The notes under the pieces are model-generated. The model was not told where the DNA came from. It ran no database searches and worked only from the letters and a program-made list of their open reading frames with translations. This document shows, in pieces, positions 53,558-56,950 of a stretch of DNA of 56,950 bases. Source of the stretch: Pseudomonadota bacterium. Its GTDB lineage: Bacteria; Desulfobacterota; Binatia; Binatales; Binataceae. The DNA lies in NCBI GenBank assembly GCA_021324455.1, contig JAJPJA010000043.1:1-56950 (forward strand). Direction: 5' to 3'. Every line of letters begins with the position of its first letter. The first letter of the stretch is position 1. The position numbers and the translations under genes were made by a program.

Positions 53558-54670
53558 CTAGGGTTCGATTGGCAGGTTGTACAGCTCGATCACATTGGTG
53601 CGCGCGATGCGTTTCTGATCCTCCAGCGGCACGCCGGGAAAATGCTCTTCCAGGTTGGGGATCGATTTGGGCCAGGTGCCGTCATAATGCGGAAAGTCCG
53701 ATCCCCACATCATGTTCCTGATGCCGATAATATCGCGGCATCGCACGGCGGTCTTGTCGCGCATGAAGGTGCAGATCACCTGGTCGTGGAAAATCTGGCT
53801 GGGCGTGCGCCCCGAGGTGATTCCGCCCGAGCCCGCCCATCCCTGGTCGCGGAAATAATGATAGTCCATCCGCTCCAGCGCCGGCGCCGGCCACGACGCG
53901 TCATTCTCCACGCTCAGCACTTTCAGTTTGGGATGCCGATCGAAAGTCCCGCCCATGATCATCGTGCAGATGGAGTACATCACCGGGGTGAACGCGAGGG
54001 AAAAATCCACCAGCATGTTGTTGGTGAGCGTGAACCATTTCTTATCGCCCGCCACGTGCAGGCTGACCGGCATGTTCAGATCGGATGAGGCGTCCCACAG
54101 CGGCGCCCATTTGGCGTGATGATAGCCCTCGCCGATTTCCTGCTGCACGCTGATCTGCGCCGACACCATTCCCATCTTGCGGCATCGCTCCATTTCCTTG
54201 ACCGCGCGATCGAGCGGTTCGGTGGGAATCATCGCGACGCCGAACAGCCGCTTGGGCGCGGTGGAACAGAAATTCGCCAGCCAGTCGTTGAACGCCTGCA
54301 TGCAGGCGAACTGAAAGTCCAGGTCGGTCATCGGATAGAAGGTGGTGCCGAAGGTGGTATAGAGGACCTCGGCCTCCACGCCGTCGCGCTCCTGATCCTT
54401 CAGCCGCTCGAAGGGGTCGTAGGAGCCGGGCAGCACGTTTTCCCAGCGCTCGGCCATCGAGATGTCCTTGGCGTCCTTGGTGACGGAAGAGGAGGTGCCG
54501 ATTCCGCGCTTGTCCTGGCGTCCGCCCGGGCACCAGAACATGTCCTGGTCTTTTTCATGTACCAGCCGCGGGGCGCGGTCGAGGAATTTGCGGTCGATCC
54601 GTTTGGTCCACAGATCGGGTGGCTCGACCACGTGGGAATCCGCCGAAATGGGTTTGAAAGAGAGGCTCAT
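53558..54670 (-). CDS. Amidohydrolase 2-family protein (paralogue 4)
   Basis: A 370-residue protein of the same subgroup as paralogues 1 and 5: SADSHVVEPPDLWTKRIDRK, RFLDRAP-like start, FNDWLANFCSTAPKRLFGVA, IPTEPLDRAVKEMERCRKMG, VSLHVAGDKKW, LKVLSVENDASW, and the terminal metal Asp in WGSDFPHYDGTWP. Metal-dependent hydrolase or decarboxylase, substrate unknown. It ends the minus-strand pair mmsA-amidohydrolase, 78 bases after mmsA. Confidence 0.9.
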   Translation of the reverse strand: MSLSFKPISADSHVVEPPDLWTKRIDRKFLDRAPRLVHEKDQDMFWCPGGRQDKRGIGTSSSVTKDAKDISMAERWENVLPGSYDPFERLKDQERDGVEAEVLYTTFGTTFYPMTDLDFQFACMQAFNDWLANFCSTAPKRLFGVAMIPTEPLDRAVKEMERCRKMGMVSAQISVQQEIGEGYHHAKWAPLWDASSDLNMPVSLHVAGDKKWFTLTNNMLVDFSLAFTPVMYSICTMIMGGTFDRHPKLKVLSVENDASWPAPALERMDYHYFRDQGWAGSGGITSGRTPSQIFHDQVICTFMRDKTAVRCRDIIGIRNMMWGSDFPHYDGTWPKSIPNLEEHFPGVPLEDQKRIARTNVIELYNLPIEP

Positions 54671-54748
54671 TTTTTACCTACCCCCGCCGATGTTTTTAGT
54701 TATTCCATCAATAGCCTATCGGGTGCGCAAAGTCCCGCGCCCGCCCAA

Positions 54749-56185
54749 TCACCAGCGCGAAACCACAATCTTCTTGCGCGTGTAAAAATCGATTCCGTCG
54801 CTGCCCTGCAGATGCAAATCGCCGTAAAACGAACTCTTCCACCCGCTGAACGGATAAAACGCCAGCGGCTGCGCCACGCCGACGTTGATCCCGATCATGC
54901 CGCATTCGACCTGGTCGCGGAACTGGCGCGCCGTACTGCCCGATCCGGTGAACACCGCGGCCATGTTGCCCAGGGGCAGACGATTGACCAAATCGATCGC
55001 CTGGCGCACATCGTCCACCTGGCTCAGGGCCAGCACCGGACCGAAGATTTCCTCGCGCCCGGCCGCCATCGCCGGAGTCACCCGGTCCACAATGGTGGGG
55101 CCGACAAAAAATCCGGGTCGATCGACGTATTCCGGCCGGCGCCCGTCCACGACGATATGCGCGCCCTGATCCGCGGCCCGCTCGATGTGACCCAGAACGC
55201 GCCGGCGATGGTCGTCCGCGACCACCGGCCCCATGTCCACGCCCGGGTCCGTCCCGCAACCCAGCCTAAGCTTGCGCGCGGCCTGCTCCAGACGGGCGGT
55301 CAGCTGCGCGGCGGCGCCGCCCACGCCCACCGCGACGCTGCCCGCAAGGCAGCGCTCGCCGGCGTTGCCGAAAGCCGAAGCGATAATTGCGGATGTGGCC
55401 AACTCCCAGTCGGCGTCGGGCAGGACGAAAATATGATTCTTGGCGCCGCCGGCGGCCTGGACCCGCTTGCCGTGGCGCGCCGCCTCCTGGTAGACATGCC
55501 GCGCCGCGGGTTCCGAACCGACGAAAGAAATGCCGCGCACTTCAGGCGCCGCCAGCAAGGCGTTCACGGTGTCGGCCGCGCCATGCACCAGGTTGAGCAC
55601 GCCGTCGGGGAAACCGGCTTCGGCAAACAACTGTGCCAGACGAATCGCCCCCAGCGGCGTGCGCTCCGACGGCTTGAGCACGAAGGTGTTGCCGCTGACG
55701 ACGGCGAGCGGGAACATCCACAGCGGAATCATGACGGGAAAGTTGAACGGCACGATTCCGCCAACCACACCCAACGGATAGCGGTAGTAGTCCTGGTCGA
55801 TCGCAGTATTGACGGCGCGCAGCGTGCGGCCCTGCAGCAGGGTGGGCGCGGCGCAGGCGAAATCCACCATCTCGATTCCGCGCCGGACCTCGCCGCGCGC
55901 TTCCTCCAGCGTCTTGCCGTGGTTGCGGGTGACGATCGCGGCCAGTTCCTCGAAATGCCGCTCCAGCAGGGCCTTGTAGTTGAACATCAGGCGGGTGCGC
56001 TCCATCACCGGAGTCGCGGCCCATCGGGAGCCGGCGTGGGCGGCGGCGGCAACGGCTTCGGCCACATCAGCCTCAGGGCTGAGCGGAGCATGTTCGATGA
56101 CCTCGCCGGTTGCCGGATTGTAGAGCGGGAGGGCGGGGCAACCGCGCGGCTGGCGCCATTTTCCGCCGATCAAATTGGGCAGCAT
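54749..56185 (-). CDS. mmsA: Methylmalonate-semialdehyde dehydrogenase (acylating)
   Basis: A 478-residue aldehyde dehydrogenase of the MmsA type: PFNFPVMIPLWMFPLAV, KPSERTPLGAIRLAQLF, FVGSEPAARHVYQ, catalytic Cys in NAGERCLAGSV, EEIFGPVLALSQVD, and the family-specific QGSDGIDFYTRKK near the end. MmsA converts methylmalonate or malonate semialdehyde to propionyl- or acetyl-CoA in valine, thymine or inositol breakdown. It is flanked by paralogues 4 and 5 of the amidohydrolase family. Confidence 0.92.
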   Translation of the reverse strand: MLPNLIGGKWRQPRGCPALPLYNPATGEVIEHAPLSPEADVAEAVAAAAHAGSRWAATPVMERTRLMFNYKALLERHFEELAAIVTRNHGKTLEEARGEVRRGIEMVDFACAAPTLLQGRTLRAVNTAIDQDYYRYPLGVVGGIVPFNFPVMIPLWMFPLAVVSGNTFVLKPSERTPLGAIRLAQLFAEAGFPDGVLNLVHGAADTVNALLAAPEVRGISFVGSEPAARHVYQEAARHGKRVQAAGGAKNHIFVLPDADWELATSAIIASAFGNAGERCLAGSVAVGVGGAAAQLTARLEQAARKLRLGCGTDPGVDMGPVVADDHRRRVLGHIERAADQGAHIVVDGRRPEYVDRPGFFVGPTIVDRVTPAMAAGREEIFGPVLALSQVDDVRQAIDLVNRLPLGNMAAVFTGSGSTARQFRDQVECGMIGINVGVAQPLAFYPFSGWKSSFYGDLHLQGSDGIDFYTRKKIVVSRW

Positions 56186-56370
56186 CTCAGCACCCGGGTT
56201 CCGTCAGTAATTAAGCGCCGCCCTTTGGATTGCGCAAGTTTCTTCAGCCTGGCCCAACTGTACCGGCAGGCACCGCTGCGTTCGGGGTTCAACTTGACAG
56301 TTTCGCGCACCCCGACCGAAGATCGAAACCGAACGATTCGCAATCCACCTCGGCCGCGGGAGAAAGCGCG

Positions 56371-56950
56371 ATGGAAAAGCAGCCGTCCTTCAAAATGGTT
56401 TCCGCCGATTCTCACGTCGTGGAGCCGCCCAATCTGTGGGTTGAACGGGTGGACGCGCGCTTTCGCGAACGCGCCCCGCGCATCGTCAGCGAACCGGATT
56501 CGGACTACCTGGTATGCGAGGGCGGCCTCACCTACAAGCATCCCATAGGGCTGACGGTATGCACCGAGGCGCCCGACAACGAGGTCAGCATGATCGGCCG
56601 CTTCGCCAACGTGCGCCAAGGGGCGTGGGACCCGGCGGCGCGCCTGGCCGACATGGATCGCGACGGTGTGGAGGCGGAAATCCTCTACACCAGCTTCGGT
56701 CTCAGCATGTTTTCGATTCCCGACCCGGAATTTCAACTCGCCTGCTTCCGCGCCTTCAACGACTGGCTGGCCGAGTACAGCGCCGGCGCGCCGCAGCGCC
56801 TGTTCGGCGTGGCGATGATTCCGACCGATCCGATCGAAAGTGCGGCGGCGGAGATGGCGCGATGCCGCAAAATGGGACTGCGCGCGGCCATGATCAGTAT
56901 CAGCCAAGACGCCGGCCAAGGGTACGAGAATCCGCATTACGACCCGATCT
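56371..56950 (+). CDS. Amidohydrolase 2-family protein (paralogue 5), 3'-truncated by window end
   Basis: The first about 193 residues of a protein in the subgroup of paralogues 1 and 4: SADSHVVEPPNLWVERVDAR, DPAARLADMDRDGVEAEILY, FNDWLAEYSAGAPQRLFGVA and IPTDPIESAAAEMARCRKMG. GGGAG precedes ATG 56371. TTGACA at 56294-56299 is a possible -35 box, but no good -10 follows. It is divergent from mmsA, so a shared regulatory region is possible. The C-terminal metal Asp lies outside the window. Confidence 0.9.
   Translation, partial: MEKQPSFKMVSADSHVVEPPNLWVERVDARFRERAPRIVSEPDSDYLVCEGGLTYKHPIGLTVCTEAPDNEVSMIGRFANVRQGAWDPAARLADMDRDGVEAEILYTSFGLSMFSIPDPEFQLACFRAFNDWLAEYSAGAPQRLFGVAMIPTDPIESAAAEMARCRKMGLRAAMISISQDAGQGYENPHYDPI

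Noticed and set aside
54116..56548. Plus-strand open frame of about 810 codons opposite amidohydrolase 4 and mmsA
   Set aside because: Antisense shadow. The opposite strand carries complete enzyme motifs.
1..56950. Search by eye for tRNA, rRNA, CRISPR arrays, transposases, integrases and restriction genes
   Set aside because: None found. The window reads as ordinary chromosome with catabolic and housekeeping genes, and subtle RNA genes cannot be excluded without covariance-model searches.

Overview
The window is GC-rich bacterial chromosome with dense genes on both strands in short operons. It has no rRNA, tRNA, transposase, phage gene or CRISPR array that I can see. The gene content is FAD/Fe-S glycolate oxidase, five metal-dependent amidohydrolases of the PF04909 type, paired CaiB/BaiF CoA-transferases, hydantoinase-type HyuA/HyuB, SMP-30 lactonases, P450, RND efflux and MurNAc recycling. 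That resembles the metabolically broad, uncultured delta-proteobacteria-like soil lineages (for example Candidatus Binatota). This placement is inference from gene content only, since no marker gene is present.

Layout. 0.2-2.7 kb (minus): a class-V aminotransferase of the alanine/serine-glyoxylate type, then a cytochrome P450. 2.85-6.9 kb (plus, divergent): glcDEF glycolate oxidase, so glycolate to glyoxylate to glycine is encoded from one divergent region. 7.2-8.8 kb (plus): a secreted S1/P1-like nuclease with altered zinc ligands and an MscL channel with an added zinc ribbon. 9.0-12.4 kb (minus): a tetR-led operon with a DUF35-thiolase fusion and a VOC protein. 12.5-15.7 kb: a nitric-oxide response module. 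A minus-strand operon encodes a hemerythrin-DUF2249 protein, a DUF59 protein, a small ORF and an NnrS-like membrane protein, and it faces an NsrR-type Rrf2 regulator. A textbook 11-1-11 NsrR palindrome overlaps the operon promoter. 15.7-16.1 kb: a decayed second copy of the tetR 5' part with the same promoter/operator, followed by amidohydrolase 1.

17.4-22.5 kb: a lipoprotein, membrane proteins, two SMP-30 lactonases, DedA, DUF2007 and DUF445. 22.6-26.9 kb (minus): a heavy-metal RND pump with its fusion protein and no outer-membrane partner. 27.2-29.7 kb (minus): a zinc alcohol dehydrogenase, amidohydrolase 2 and an acyl-CoA-dehydrogenase-like C-terminal remnant. 29.9-34.3 kb (plus): a small protein, then an SDR, two CaiB/BaiF CoA-transferases and a GST-like protein. 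34.4-39.8 kb (minus): a glycine-zipper lipoprotein, a second zinc alcohol dehydrogenase with hyuA and hyuB, and FmdB. 40.2-41.4 kb (plus): a small membrane protein and an SPFH protein. 41.4-44.3 kb (minus): the conserved maf-yggS-proC-yggT-DUF167 housekeeping cluster, divergent from a soluble lytic transglycosylase (44.4-46.4 kb). 46.4-51.6 kb (plus): an HD hydrolase, a DUF429-like gene interrupted by an in-frame TGA, an SDR, a DHA2 exporter and amidohydrolase 3. 51.6-53.5 kb (minus): amgK-murU peptidoglycan recycling. 53.6-56.95 kb: amidohydrolase 4 and mmsA on minus, and the start of amidohydrolase 5 on plus, cut by the window end.

The most notable points are four. First, a short operator is shared word for word between an intact tetR and a decayed tetR copy in front of an amidohydrolase, which suggests a two-locus regulon. 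Second, the NO module carries a clearly readable NsrR site. Third, the fused DUF35-thiolase lacks the thiolase nucleophile, like steroid side-chain aldolases. Fourth, several enzymes have lost or changed key residues (the S1/P1 nuclease, the RND signature motif and the TGA-interrupted DUF429 gene).
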